DNA of 64,000 bases from Xiphias gladius (Eukaryota > Chordata > Actinopteri > Istiophoriformes > Xiphiidae). Every line of letters begins with the position of its first letter. Within the stretch, counting starts at the first letter, position 1. Positions 1-13,100 of this stretch are shown here, piece by piece. The translations under genes and the position numbers were made by a program. The notes beneath the pieces are model-generated. The model was not told the DNA's origin. It worked only from the letters and a program-made list of their open reading frames with translations, and ran no database searches. The stretch covers positions 9,017,501 through 9,081,500 of the forward strand of contig NC_053418.1 of NCBI RefSeq assembly GCF_016859285.1, in the 5' to 3' direction.

Positions 1-1059
1 TGCCTCCATCACAACGGCAAAAAAAATGCAGTGGGATAACATATATGGCAGCAGCTGACATTTCTCCTTGCAAGGGAAAAAAGCAGCATGTAGCCGACCA
101 AAACGGTGTTTCGATTAAAATAGCAGCAGGTCTGCTCCAGTTTTCCAGGAACCTTAAAGATTGTCTTCCAGAGAGGAGGTCTGGTGGTGCATGGAGCCAG
201 GGAACAAGCGTGGGCAGACAGTGGGCAACGGGATGTTAACACAACAGAGCTTTATTTTACACTCTTATTATAGATGCTAATAATCTAATGAATTTGCTGA
301 AGCGTTTTCAGAACTACGTATTCCTTGCAATGTCATTAGTAACCATCAGCAAATCTCAATTATACTGAAAAAGTACAGCATTACTTCATTTTAGCAAAGG
401 CTGTGATTAAAGCCTGACACTGTTTTTAATCATCTACGCGAGCAGCCAGCTGTAAGAAATGTTTAATTAACACTAGATTATTCACTCTAAACCAGTCCAA
501 GACAACACTGAAGAAAATCCCCAATAGAGATCCACTGAAACCAAGAATAAATTATAAATTTTTCAATGAAGCACCGTCAGCGAATCCAATTAAATATTCA
601 GTATATTTACTTTCCTAATGACAAGAAGTCCCAGGACGCAACAAAACACAAAGACCGAGCTGATGTCAATTTCTGCTGTGTCAAGTCTTGGCAGAACTAA
701 CGTACATGAAACACTCCACCTAGGTTAGCGGCTGCCGAACAGAGGAATTACTGCGCACACTGTCAAACTAACTGTGAACTGAGAGGGCAGACCAAACTCT
801 CCCTCTTCTGACTGAACTGACTACATTATGCAGTCTGAGGAAAGCGGAAAGGAATCCTTACGCTCATCACAAGGACTGTACTATCTTGCAGTTGGCTGGT
901 AGAGCAGGACAACAAATCATGACTGATGAGCCATTTAAATCTTGTCATCTCCAAAACAGGAAGGATGTAACAGTCAGCAGTCAGGGGTGGACAGAGTGAG
1001 ACAAGCTGTTTTCTAGCAAGTAGAGTTATTTAATTAATTATATCCAAGAAATAACATTA

Positions 1060-1420
1060 GGGATGTAACTAATGATTATTACAAGGATCAGTTAATCTGC
1101 TGATTACGTTCTTGATTTAACGATGAATCGTTTTGTCTATAAAATGGGGGAAAATGCCAGTAATAATCTCCTAGAGCCCAAGGAAATGTATTCAAATTGT
1201 TTGTTCTATTTGACCAACAGTCCAAAACCTACAGATATTCAGTTTCTGATCATATATGTTGAAGATAAGCATCAAATTTTTCACATTTGAGAGGATGGAA
1301 CTGTCAAATATTTGGCATTTTTGCTTGATAAAGGACTGAAATTATTTTGATAACTTAATAGCTATCAAAATAGTTGCCAACAATTTTCTATCAATCAAAA
1401 ATCAACTAAATGCTGTAGGT
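1060..1420 (+). repeat. AT-rich dispersed repeat, sense copy in cltc intron 1
   Basis: 'gatgtaactaatgattatta', 'cagttaatctgctgattac' and 'agatattcagtttctgatca' match the family words at 44,540-44,876. Ends are approximate. Confidence 0.6.
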
Positions 1421-1904
1421 CTTATTAGCATTTTTAGATTTTGAATTTCACTAGGTAGGGCTGAAAGATAATTTAAAGCTCTACTATATTATACTACATT
1501 AAATTAAACGTGGTTCAAATCACGATGTGTATGTGAAAGGAATCACTTTCACTGACTAAAAACCCACAGAGCTCTATCACCCACATCTGCAGTTCCTCTA
1601 AGCTCTGCAGAGCTTTTTAGCCTCTTTTAGCTAATTTTTTTGTTTTGGTTTTTTGATCCCCAAACTCCACTCTTATTAACCTATTTTCAGTGGCAATTAA
1701 TGCAGCTTTAATGTTATCATTTCCTCAAATTTAAACTGAAGCATATCGCAATGGTATGACTTTATTTTATTGTTCTACAAATTTCCGCTGTCCAAATCAA
1801 ATCCAAGCTTGCACTAAAAAATAACTACATTTGTTCTTTATTATTTTTTTGCACATCTTGAGTTTATTCTCATACTGCATAACAATGGAACACAATTTAT
1901 TTCT

Positions 1905-2105
1905 CTGAACATCAGTTTAAAGCTGAAACAATTAAGCAATTGACAGAAAACTAATCAGTGATTATTTCGATAATCAATTAATCGTGTAAGTCATTTTTCA
2001 AACCAAAATACCAAACACTCTCTGCTTCCAGCTCCGCAAATGTGAAGAACTGATGCTTTTCTCTCAGTTTTACGATAATAGAAACTGAATACATTTAGAT
2101 TTTAT
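1905..2105 (-). repeat. AT-rich dispersed repeat, antisense copy in cltc intron 1
   Basis: 'gtgattatttcgataatcaa' and 'agaaactgaatacatttaga' are reverse complements of family words. It is truncated compared with the copy at 47,278-47,625. Confidence 0.5.
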
Positions 2106-3261
2106 CTTTACCAGGGATTTTCAAGGCATATCACTCAGTCACAACTCAATGTGGTTTCTGTGGTTATGGGGACATACAAGATAAAGGCTTCTTGAAAAAG
2201 CCGCAGAGAAGACCTGAGGTAGAACTGGGGCCATATGTTGCATCTCCCCTAGACTGCCAGAACTATTTCTGGGAGGAGAGGGGAGGGAAAACACAACAAA
2301 GATGCTGGGGGAGAAGATAAGGATTGAAGCGAAAGGAGGAGCTCGAGGCACAGTCCAGCATCCTGCTAAAAACGAAGAGAGGGTGGTCGTAAGGAGAGAA
2401 CCTGTGTGAAGAAGAGGAGCCAGAGTGGTAAATGTATCTTTTATGAGAAATGAAGAGTGAGGGATGAGAGAGAGCGAGGCCTGTACACTGCAGTACCAGT
2501 AACACAGGCCTTTGGCAATTTACAGTTCAGGGTGGGGCGACTGACTCACCAGAAGACAATCCCCCCCCCCTGCTTCTTCGTAGAACATTCCAGACTAAAA
2601 TCACACTTCAACTACAACTTACTGTCTCCACTGACCCATAAACTGGCCTCTAGTAATGCATCTTCACATACAAGAAGACTCCTACAAGCCTTCTTCCCTC
2701 AACAGTTGAGATCTCTAAGACGGCATTAATATCACAATAACAAAGGCAGCAGAACTTCAGTGATGATACAGCATCGCCGGTATTTGGTGAGTCATAGACT
2801 GGGTGTACACATTTCTGAGGCACTGACACGTATAAGGAGATTACACAAACACAATTAAAAATGAAGAATGGAGCAAAAAGACATGGAAGTGTTGCTACAT
2901 TGCACTTTCTTGCACAAAGGGTAGGTATAGGTTAGATATAGTAGCCTACGTGTTAGGAGGTATATGGTATAGGTGATCATGAAATCTCACTCTCGTTTTT
3001 GGCAGCTGTCTTTAGTGAAAAATCTCTAAATATCCTCTAAACACAACCTGCCCAGTAGGATAAACGGCAGACAGACACCGGCATCGACTAGCTGGTGAAT
3101 GTAGTGCAGAATTTAGACGCTAAAGAGCCTGAGATTTTCCTGATAAAATCAACCACTGTTGGCTACCACATTTGCCATATAACTTAAAAGGTGGCAATAC
3201 TCCAGTTCTGTGCTTACAGCTTGTTTCCACTGCCCCCAAGCGGTCAAAAAAAGAAAATCAA

Positions 3262-3604
3262 TTTAGAGCTGAAAAGATTAGTTAATTTATCGCTTAATCG
3301 AGCAATAGAAAATTATTCAGCAACTATTTTGAAAATTGAGCACTAATTTCATTCATTTTTCTAGCAAAACTGACAAACATGCACTGGTTTCCAGTTCTCA
3401 GATGTAAGCATTTAATGCTTTTGTTTTTCCTACATTACAATAAAATTAGTGTCTTTGGATTTTTGGTCAGATAAAACATATAATTCAAAGACGTGACCTC
3501 GGGTTCCGGTAAATTTTAATGGACATCTTTCACTATTTCCAGACATTTTTTTTTACGGACAAAAAACTGACAAACAATAATCAGCAAATGTATTGCAGCC
3601 CTAA
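3262..3604 (-). repeat. AT-rich dispersed repeat, antisense copy in cltc intron 1
   Basis: It begins 'agagctgaaaagattagtta' and ends 'aaatgtattgcagccctaaa', the two family ends in antisense order. It appears nearly full length. Confidence 0.6.
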
Positions 3605-4585
3605 ATCAGACATTGCAGGTTTAACAGTTCGTGACTCATTCGATGTTACAGAAAGACACACCGTGCGTATTGTATGTGAGAATGACTGCTCTTTCAAAGC
3701 ATTCATGATTGAGTTTTGGTGAATGAACACAGATGCTCGTGCTCGTCCCTAACAGCCACTGCTGCAGTCACAGATGCGTTCTACTAGACTGAGTTAGACT
3801 GTTCTGCCATCTTGCTTCCTACCCTGATGTGATTTGCTGGGCTTAAATGGGGCCCACTTCCCTCATCTGTCTATCACATCCGTTGGTTTGACGTGGTGGC
3901 ATCGTTTCGTCAGTGCAGATACAGCAGCACACCGGGGTTTGCTGTAAACAGCCGCAGAGCAGCAGGCTGGACTCTGCTAACTCAACTCGACAGTACAATG
4001 TCCAGGCTCTTTGGAGCTGCAGGACATTTTTTGCACTTACACAAGCCGCTACAGCACGTAGGCCACTGCAATGGCAGCCAGCAGCAGAGCCACAGAAGCT
4101 GAAAATGACTCTCACTTTAGCACGTTCATAATTCAACAGACCGTTCTCTCTGCTTGTCGTCCTTCATCTTCCCACAAACATAATCCACCGAACTTAACCA
4201 CAGTTTGGGGGCAACAGTGATGTAGCCTACATTCGGCTCCACACATCCAACTGAGGCACTGTTCCATTTGGTCAATTAATGACACACTATGACATGACAG
4301 CCTGGGCCTTGGATCATAAATCATACTATAGTAAACGAGCGAGGAAGAGAAAGAGTAATGATGGAGAGAGACTTTAGCACACAGTTAATGACAGCGTAAG
4401 CTAGGCAGGCAATGCACAGCTACAGGGGTGGAGTGAGAAAATTAATACTTTGGAATCTCTCACAGCTAAAACAATGGCTCTGGGATCCAGGCTTCATCCT
4501 CCATGTCCGCATTTAACACCAGAGTAAAAGAACTAGTTACAGAACTGTTTCGCGTGGAACAACCAAGATATTTGGAGCATTTGGT

Positions 4586-4623
<38 letters not shown>

Positions 4624-5770
4624 GCAACAGCCGGTTCAATAGGCTGGTACCTCATTGTGGAGCTAGGTCCATGTTACACCCCTGAACCCAGGCCCAGAAT
4701 ACAGACACTGAGCTGTAAATACCAGACCAAGAAAAAAAAAAAGAAAAAAAAGCTAAACAACTTGAGGCCCAAAGTCCTGGGTTTGCAAATTCCAAGCATT
4801 TTTTACTCTGCTGGAGCCACCTAGATTCACAGGGGGATACAACTGGGGCAGAGCTGGGATTTCACGGTAGAGGTGGAACGTAAAGAAGTCTGCTGCTTAT
4901 CACTATCTCAAGGCAAGATTTTCTTAGGAGATGTATAAAAGGGAAAGATATACAGAGTTGAGGGCAATTTAAACAAATAACCCAGACATTTCCAGGAACT
5001 GCACTGCCCTACATCAGCGAGCAACATTGAACAAGTCCTGTCAGTGAGGAGAGGAGCCTGGTGGCCTGCAAGCTCTCTTGGCCAGCACAGTTTTTTGGTG
5101 GATAAAGGATCTTTGGCTGACGAAAGTGGGGCTACTGGCCAGAGGAAGGGAGCAGAGAGAGAGGGGGGTGGGGGCTCTTTGCTTTTTTCCTAGTGAAAGG
5201 CCATTTCACTGCCTGCTGTTACCATAACAACAGGCTACAGACCAGGGGAGGCGGAGGGGTGCCTCACAAACTTTCTCTTTTGGCTGCAAGACACCAAGCA
5301 CGGGGGCTGCTATGGGACAACGATTATCAAAGTCCAAACCAGAGAAAAAAAAGGGGGCCATAGTGGAAATAATTCCTTCACAGATGACAAAATAACTGGC
5401 TGCTTGTTTTCTTTTTTTTTGGTCACAGACTGTAAAAGGGTATTTGGTGTTGTTCTTTCCACCAAGAGACTGCCAACCGCTACAGGGCCTCTGCTACTCT
5501 TTCATGTTGATGTTGATCATTTTGAAGCTGCACAGATGTTTCTCCGGCATGAAAAATACCAACAAGCACAACCAAGAGACACATTATATCAATATAATAT
5601 TGATACTGTCGTATGAGACTAGATTTCATCTGAGGTTTGGGTCATTGCGGTTTGAAGATTTTGCTCAAATGATGTGGTTTTTCTGGATTTATTACAGCTG
5701 AGTGATGCCGTTTTTCTGAACTTATTTAACTGTGGTAACTGGGTGACTGCAAAATAAATGCTCCTGCCTC

Positions 5771-5816
<46 letters not shown>

Positions 5817-6420
5817 AACATGATACCGTCTAAAGACATGATCGGTATATTATTTTGTCAGTTACGCCCAGCTCAGCGCAGAAACTGGACATTTGCAGGC
5901 ACGCTGACCACTGTTGTTGCCGTCGGAGGTTACAAAGTGGTACCGTGTTGCTGCAGTACATGACAACAACATGGTAGCCACAAAGCCGGGGCGCAAGTGC
6001 CATTCAGGTCTCAGAGCCACGAACAGCTGAGCTCAGTTGTCTGCAACCGAGAGTGTCAAAACACCGCAGTTCGCATCGGCGTGGATTGAAAATGACAGCG
6101 GCGTTTTTCCACTTGAAGGGAATAAACTGCGGCGTATCCACGCACACACACACACGCGCACACACACACACACTCACACACTCACACACTCACACCGGTC
6201 CGCATTGGAGCCGTATACGATCTCAATTTTTACAAGTCATCATCTGCCCGGCAGGAGAAAACTAGGCCTGTGGCTATATTGAGCACCACCCCGCAGCCCT
6301 ATTTCAGATTCCATTTAAATGCGACGTGTGCCGTGTGTTTGCGGACCTACATGGGCGAGGAGCTGCGCAAAAAAGAAATGAGCTGAAATTAAATTTAGGG
6401 CTTTTCCGAGCCCCGCTTAC

Positions 6421-6462
6421 CTGCAGATGTTCCTGAAATCGTATCGGCAGTATCTGAGCCAT
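6421..6462 (-). CDS. cltc: Clathrin heavy chain, first coding exon (partial gene)
   Basis: The minus strand reads ATG then MAQILPIRFQEHLQ (14 codons), followed at once by a consensus donor (CAG|GTAAGC). These residues match the N terminus of vertebrate clathrin heavy chain 1, the start of the seven-bladed propeller that binds cargo adaptors. In the mammalian gene, as I recall it, exon 1 also ends at this point. CHC22 (CLTCL1) differs at two of these positions (V for I, F for L), so CLTC is preferred. Clathrin heavy chain trimerises into the triskelion that coats endocytic and trans-Golgi vesicles. The remaining exons lie left of the window. Upstream sequence is CpG-rich, as expected for a housekeeping promoter. 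Only 14 residues are visible, so the paralogue (cltca or cltcb) cannot be assigned. Confidence 0.88.
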
Positions 6463-7000
6463 TTCTGGGGGGGTTTCTCTGTCTGGAGAGTCCGTGAGGA
6501 AGGAAAGGGGAAGGGGACAACAGGAGGAATAGAGGTGGTCTTGCTCTGTATGTGCCCCAAACGTCCCCAAAAGTCAAATATGATGGGCAGTAGTAGGTAG
6601 TCTGGGGTGGCTTGCGTTGATATCACACGAATCCTGTGACTGCTCCCATTCAGCAGTCGTCCCCCCCCCCCCTTACACCAGTCCTGAATCAAAAACTACG
6701 CACCTCCGCTAAGAAAACTAGTCCACTTCAACTACTACCGAGCCCCGTGCCATAACCAGTTCCTCCTCGAGCCTTGTAAGGATACGGGGCTGTCCTAAAA
6801 AATCCGCGCTGAGTAATTGCGAGTGATGACTTCGCGAAAGCAGCCCGTGTCTGGGATTTTTGTTTTCCCCTCAGACCTGTCAAAGGGGTCGGATGTGCAT
6901 TTTGTACCCTTCCGCCGCAGCCCCTTCCCCCTTCCTTTCCACCAATTTCGAAATCAGGGCTCGTAACAAGCGCCCCACCTTTGCGTGATTTCTACGGAAT
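6463..7000 (-). promoter_or_regulatory. cltc: cltc 5' UTR and CpG-rich promoter region
   Basis: The sequence just upstream of the cltc ATG is markedly richer in G+C and CpG than the flanks, with many CpGs between about 6,700 and 7,000 and a C-tract at 6,661-6,672. No TATA box stands out. This fits a CpG-island promoter for a broadly expressed gene. The transcription start is not determined. A CA repeat (about 7,003-7,051) borders the region on its upstream side. Confidence 0.6.
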
Positions 7001-7012
7001 CACACGCACGCA

Positions 7013-7053
<41 letters not shown>

Positions 7054-7774
7054 TTCTAAATAAAGTGTGTTGTTGTAAAGATGACGCATAGGTCCAAAGA
7101 GGGCTGCTGGCGTTTTCAAAAAGTGTTTCTTCTTAGGAGCTGAAACTGCATCTGTTGGACTTCCCTCATCTATGGCCCCCTGCTCTCATCATCGTCATCA
7201 TTATCTTCATCATTTTTCTTTATGTCTGGATAGAAAAGAATCGGCGCTTTAACGGTCGGTTCAGTTTATAATAAACATTATTTCTGCGATGCACTGCACT
7301 CAGCATGTCACCAAGAAAAACCTCCTGGAAGCATGCGGTCTTGAATGCAGATGACAAGAGTGACTCTTGTGGACACATCGTGGCTCATGGAAACAAAAAT
7401 GGGAAACCGTGTAAAATTCAGTGTCTGGTCTATTTAAAAATCACAATCATTTGGATTATGAACCGTCATCTTACGGTTTGTCTGAAAAGTACGTCCTGTC
7501 AGTTAACAAAGGCCTATACACTAGAGATGTGAGTCAGTATTACACACAGGATGAGGCCAGCACAGACATCATTTGAAATCAAAAGGACTACTGTTCCAAA
7601 GGATTGGGCTTGCACAATGCAGTTTTAACTTCCCGTATCGGAAGTTGGTAAATGTAGGAAATACATAAAGTGCTGTATAGACATTTATGATCACAATAAA
7701 AATGGACAACAGAAAGTTTTAACATGGAAGGACTGAAACTCATTGATGCGTAAGAGTATAAACACTTTCTTTTT

Positions 7775-7845
7775 TCCTTGTAAAGCACTTTGTAAATTTA
7801 TTAAGAAAAGCGCTTTACAAATAAAGTTTATTATTATTTATTGGA
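7775..7845 (+). repeat. 3' tail of a LINE/SINE-type retroelement
   Basis: The stretch contains a 'cacttTgtaaa...gcgctttacaaataaagtt' style tail followed by an ATT-rich run. This resembles the 3' end shared by many fish L2-like LINEs and their SINEs. Only the tail is visible. The assignment rests on pattern memory, not on an alignment. Confidence 0.45.
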
Positions 7846-7972
7846 AACAGTTGGATTTACAGTAGAATGCTTCAAATTTTTATACAGTTAATAAAGTCAA
7901 TGATATGTTCCAGTTAATTTAAATAGAATAGGTCTCTATCAATCTTATTTTTTGAATGAAAATCTCTGATCT

Positions 7973-8069
7973 GGGGCGTCCTGGTGGCCTAGGGGTTTAA
8001 GACACTGACCATGTGATCGAATTGTCCCTGGTTCAGGTCCAGCCAGGGATCTTTGTTGCATGTCATCCC

Positions 8070-8100
<31 letters not shown>

Positions 8101-8170
8101 CCCTCACCTCCTGTCATCTCCAGTCGCACTGCCAAACAAAGGTAAAAATGCACCCAAAAAAAAAAAAACA
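7973..8170 (+). mobile_element. tRNA-derived SINE (teleost type)
   Basis: The head looks like a tRNA gene: an A-box-like 'tggcctaggggtttaag' near 7,985 and a B-box-like 'ggttcaggtcc' at 8,030-8,040. It is followed by a unique body, a CT tract (8,073-8,102) and an A-rich end (about 8,155-8,170). This head, body and A-tail order is typical of RNA polymerase III-derived SINEs in fish. A degenerate antisense relative lies at about 48,237-48,325. It is non-coding; the ORFs crossing it are spurious. Confidence 0.75.
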
Positions 8171-8971
8171 TACAAAAAAACTACAAAATCAAAATGAAAT
8201 CTTTAACTTAAAACAAAATTGGGTCTCAGTGAACAAATTAAAGCGACTTCATTGTTACTTTAAAGTCATTCTGCATGATATGGATGGTGAGCTGCGTTGT
8301 TGGGGTCAGGACCCTGAGAACATATGAGTCATCCCTGCAGTAATCCTGTAACAGAGCTACAAGATGCCCCACACCCACATGCCAAATTACACTGGCTCCA
8401 GGAAGTAATTTAGTGCTCATTTACACCACAGGCCTATGCAAATACAGCCGCTCGCACGATCCTCTGCACTTTCAGCCTGTGCTGAAATCTACCACGTAAT
8501 ATTATCAGACAACGTAGAACTGTGTTAAAATAAGCAAGTTCGAAAAAGTAAAGGAAATGATATCATCGCAGTGTCTGATGTGCTATGATGAAACTGTATG
8601 TTGCTCACTCTGTATGTAATTTCATGACTTTTAGGCACATTACAGCCATAATTTGGCATTGCAATTTATTTTAAAGGTTGGATATAGTCCATTCAATACA
8701 TAAAATCTCAATGGAAGTTATTTCAAGTTGACCTGTTTTTTTGTCCCTATACAAGCTTCAAGAGAGGGGAGACAGTTATCAAAATGATAAACTTAACTGT
8801 AATGTGAGCAGATAATGTTGATTATTTGTTTTTGCACACACTTACTATTCTGCCCTGTCGTATTTCTGTCAGGCCAAAGATTTATGGTTTGGCCAAAGAG
8901 GAGGTGGTCTCACCCTGACAGGAAGCAGGTGTAACCACCGTTGTCTGGTCAGCGGCCACTGGGAGGCAGCT

Positions 8972-8973
<2 letters not shown>

Positions 8974-9058
<85 letters not shown>
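8974..9058 (+). repeat. (CA)n microsatellite, about 85 bp
   Basis: An almost pure CA dinucleotide run. It produces spurious His-Thr and Cys-Val reading frames on the two strands. Confidence 0.98.
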
Positions 9059-9060
<2 letters not shown>

Positions 9061-10161
9061 ATGGACATACACAACCACACATGTCTCCTGGGGTCTCCCT
9101 TAAAGCTACAAACCCTCAGCTCACAACACTGACCCGCACTGACCAGGAACCATGACAAGTTAAGGTCAGACACGAGTGGATGTTTGAGTTTACTCCCAGG
9201 ACTTCATCAAGCACCAACCCTTTCATAATGTACTTAATCCTCTAAATGAAACCCCAAATAAAGATTATGGGTTTAGTTATAGGATCCAGGTTAACTGATG
9301 GGTGCTAGTCAGCAACAGTAAATATATACAAACTGTGGTAGAAGAAATAAAATAAAAACAATGTTAAGCAGATTCATTTTTACTTCATCATCTATACTGC
9401 ACAATATCTACAATATCACACCAAAAAGACACCTGTAATATACAGTCTATTCAAAATCAAAGTCATCAAACTAAAAACTAAACTAGGGAAAAGGTACACA
9501 CCAAATCTGTATTCATGATTAAAAATAGAATTACTGATTCATACAGATGTTTATCTCAACGGTTCATCATGGACGACCATGACGATGGAAATGAGTAGAG
9601 GATCAAAGCGATGGTGAAGATTATAGCTGCAATTTGGGAAGCACTCGTGATGCAGTTTCATATCTGATAACAGCAGAAATAAACTATTTGTATCTTTAAA
9701 AGTCAGCAAAATACAGGGAGCTGACGGCAAGTTCTCCATTCAAAGGTGGACACATCCAAACTGAAGGATTATTGCAGTGAAACAGTGACACATTTTCCTT
9801 CTCACTGGAGAACTAGTAACCTTGTGCAATTATTGCTAAAAATGCTGAGCCATGGTGGAAAACAGAGATGAATCCCTTTGTCAAACTGCAGAACTTGATG
9901 GTCTCTGAGCTTACGCTGTTGTCGTTTCATATGGCTGCTGAGTGTCGCGGAGCAACAGCTGGTGGGATTTACAGCATACAAAACAAAACAACAAAACTGT
10001 GCTTCAACTGAATGACCGACTTCACGAAAATTGCAATTTTACCTCCATGAGTGACACACAGTAAGCCTGCAGTATCCCCAAGTCGGAAACTTTCAAACAA
10101 TGCAATTATCCCCACTTGACTCAGAGGTAAACAACATAAGAGAGGCTGTAGTAGTGTAGTT

Positions 10162-13100
10162 TTAAGGGCGTGCAGGGTGGGTTAAATACGCTGTGTGCTT
10201 GGACTGGCTCTTGCTGTCAATCAGAAGCAGCTGGTTATTTCTGTGGTGAGAAATCATCTCGTCGAGAGTGGTGAAAATCTGAGAGAGACAGAGAGAGAAA
10301 GATAAAGGGAGGGAGGTGATCAAATGAAAAACCTGAAATTCTTACTAAACTGCCGTCCTTTCAAGAGCTCTCTTTGTCTTCTTCTTCTCCATCTCCTTCC
10401 TGTCTCTCCTAACCTGCCTTATTTGCCCTCACCTCTTCGTTCTTCTTGCCCTCTTTTCCGAGGGCGTAGCCTTGTGTCTCCCCCAGGAAGCGGATGGGAA
10501 TATTGTACACTTTCTGCTGGTAGAGCACAGCGAGGGTGTACGGCTGGCGGCCGTTCTGGGCCGAACTGTGTCGGATGAGGAAGGCGCCGTCCTGCAACAG
10601 AGAAAAAGAGCGGAGAACCAGGGCAATCTGAGAATCTGAGCCAAACTGACACGAAGAGAAGGAAATAAAAAAGGGATGGAGAGAAAAAGTTTGGGCGGCT
10701 GTGATATGAGAATGAAGGCCAAAAGAAAATAGAGTAAGTTAAATGAAAGTGAGGGATGGATTAATAATTGAGGGAAGGTAAAAGGCTGCAGAGTATCATT
10801 TAGATTAAGTCAACAAAAAGGGGAAAAAAACAGTCATGGAAGCCCTGAACGTGTCTGACGCAAGTTTGGCTTTTTTTTGGGTTTCGGGTTTGCGTGTCAA
10901 GCACAGAAAAACTCTGCGAGTTTCTGCATTGTCTGTGCAACACCCTTGCCTGAAGCCCTGGTGCTTTAATCGGAAATAAAAAACTATTTGCGGTTGAAGT
11001 AACACTCCCATCACTAGCTGTTAATTCACCATGAAGCGAAACATTAGACTAATTGTTTTACCTTGTTGACCCTCTGTAAGAGTTCCTCAGCTGTCTTTCT
11101 GTTGCAGTCTCCAGCAAACCATCCTTTGCCCTGGGATATGACATATAGTAAATATATCAATAACGGCGCTTTGAGCCAGTGTTTAACAGTGGTGTATTTA
11201 AGTTTTTAAGCTTCTTGTACTTTACTTGATGCTACTTTTATGCTACTTTATACATGTACTTCACTATAATTTAGTTAAATATTTAACTTTTTTTCGCCAC
11301 GACATTTATCTGACAGCTATAGTTACTTTTCAAATTAAGACTGTACATTAAACATCGTATGTATGTACTGTACATGTACACGAACATTGAACATGTATAT
11401 ACACACACAGATCAATTATTCTATTATTTTATTTTATTTGTTACTTATTTCTGATGTATAGGTATTCGTTAACTAAATTCCCTTGTGTTGTTGTGTCTAA
11501 TTGAATTTACCCTATGGATCGATAAAGGTACATTTTACCTGATCTTATCTTATCTTATGTCCTAACAGTCTTACTACTCTTGTGGCCCTTGTGGGGTCCT
11601 GACCCCTAGGTTGGGAACCACTGGATTAAACTACCAAACTGTATATACATAAAGTAGTTCAAAACTAATGTACAATAAAATGTTACTTACAAAATAATGC
11701 ATCAGTATTAAAAATCAAATAATTTAATATATGATAACATTTCAGTCTCTAGGTGCCAAGTACTATTACTTTTGATACTTTATGAACTTTTTGCCGATAA
11801 TATTTCTGAACTTTTCCTTAAGTGCACTTCTGAATGCAGGACTGCTACTTGCAATGGAATATTTTTACGCTGTTGTACCAGTACTTTTACTTGAGTAAAG
11901 GTACTTCTTCCACCACCGGTGCTTAACATGTCATGTTAGATTTTCTGTGATAGACACCATACCTCATTCCCAGATTGTTTGGTTGCCCTCATTCCACCAA
12001 TGGAGGCTTAAAACAAAGAGAAAACATTTTATTTGACAAGTGCAGGGTTAGGGAAATCCATATATTAGCAGACAGATGGTTTAAAAAAAGTAAAGTATGT
12101 TCCATGTAATATTAGGATTACATTAAGTGAAGAATCTAAGCAGACCCCAAATGATCACACTCATGAATCAGGATTTTTTTTTTAAAAACTCTTTTTGAAA
12201 AGTGTGAGCTTACCCACGGGCTTAGTTCCTGCCATAGGATGATTTGCAGGGCTAGAATAAAGACAGCAAGGCTTATGTTATACACTGAATTTAATTCTGA
12301 TGTATGCATGCACTTGCTGATGGGTCAACTGCAAAAACAAGCTGGAAATGAATGTAAATCATTGCAGTTTTACCACTTTTAACTAATCTTTCATCCGTCT
12401 AAGAAACCTCTACAACTTATTTGTATTAGTCACCTCTTACCTGGGTTTAGCTTCCTTCAAGTTTGCTGGAAGAGGGGGCTTAGCACTGGGAGTTGGCGGA
12501 GGGAGTTTAGTGGGAAATGTGGCACGTCTCACTTCAACTGAAGGAGCTATAGAGGCAAGATATTCACCCTTCATCATCATCATGATCAAAATCATTTCTT
12601 TCGGATGTGGTTTGCACTGATATTTCATCAGTTTTACTGAGTAAATAAGATGTGGTCTTTACCTGTTTTTACCTCATTCAAGGAAGGCAAGAATGAATTC
12701 TGAAAGGGAGACAATAAATGTTACTGCTGCGCCATACTGACAAGCTGAGCTTAATTTCCTACATAGGAAATGGAAATGCAGAGTAAAAATAAAAACTTTC
12801 GAATTCAGCTTTTATCTTGACAGTCTTAAACTTTAAATTAGGACAGAGCTTAAGCTTAAGGAAATAATAAGACTAAGCACTGAGATGAATAGACAGACTC
12901 ACAGACTTTGCTCTGGGAACAGGAGGCTTCATCCTGCAGATAGAGAGAATCTTAATTTTCATTGCATGCTTAGGGCCAGGAATTTACTGTATAATGCCAC
13001 CACTATATTTACCACATCTACATTTTTCTGAGAAAACAAAGCGGCATCATTGTCTGATGGGACATGGACTATGAAGCTATGCGGACTGATTATATCACGG

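Larger units (their letters stand above)
1..6420 (-). other. cltc: Intron 1 of cltc (partial)
   Basis: No coding exon is recognisable here. The stretch lies directly downstream of the cltc exon 1 donor on the minus strand and is read as intron 1, running off the left edge. The expected second clathrin exon, encoding the start of the terminal-domain propeller, was looked for and not seen, so it must lie outside the window. Contents are three copies of an AT-rich dispersed repeat (about 1,060-1,420, 1,905-2,105 and 3,262-3,604), a CT tract (4,592-4,621), CA tracts (5,773-5,813 and 6,142-6,195) and otherwise unremarkable sequence. Confidence 0.75.
7003..10161. other. Intergenic region between the cltc promoter and the blnk stop codon
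   Basis: No coding exon was supported here. Its right part should contain the blnk 3' UTR. A minus-strand AATAAA (plus TTTATT) near 8,667 is one possible polyadenylation signal, but none is convincing. It holds a LINE/SINE-type 3' tail (about 7,775-7,845), a tRNA-derived SINE (7,973-8,170) and a long CA microsatellite (8,974-9,058). The region 9,100-10,160 shows nothing recognisable. Confidence 0.5.
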
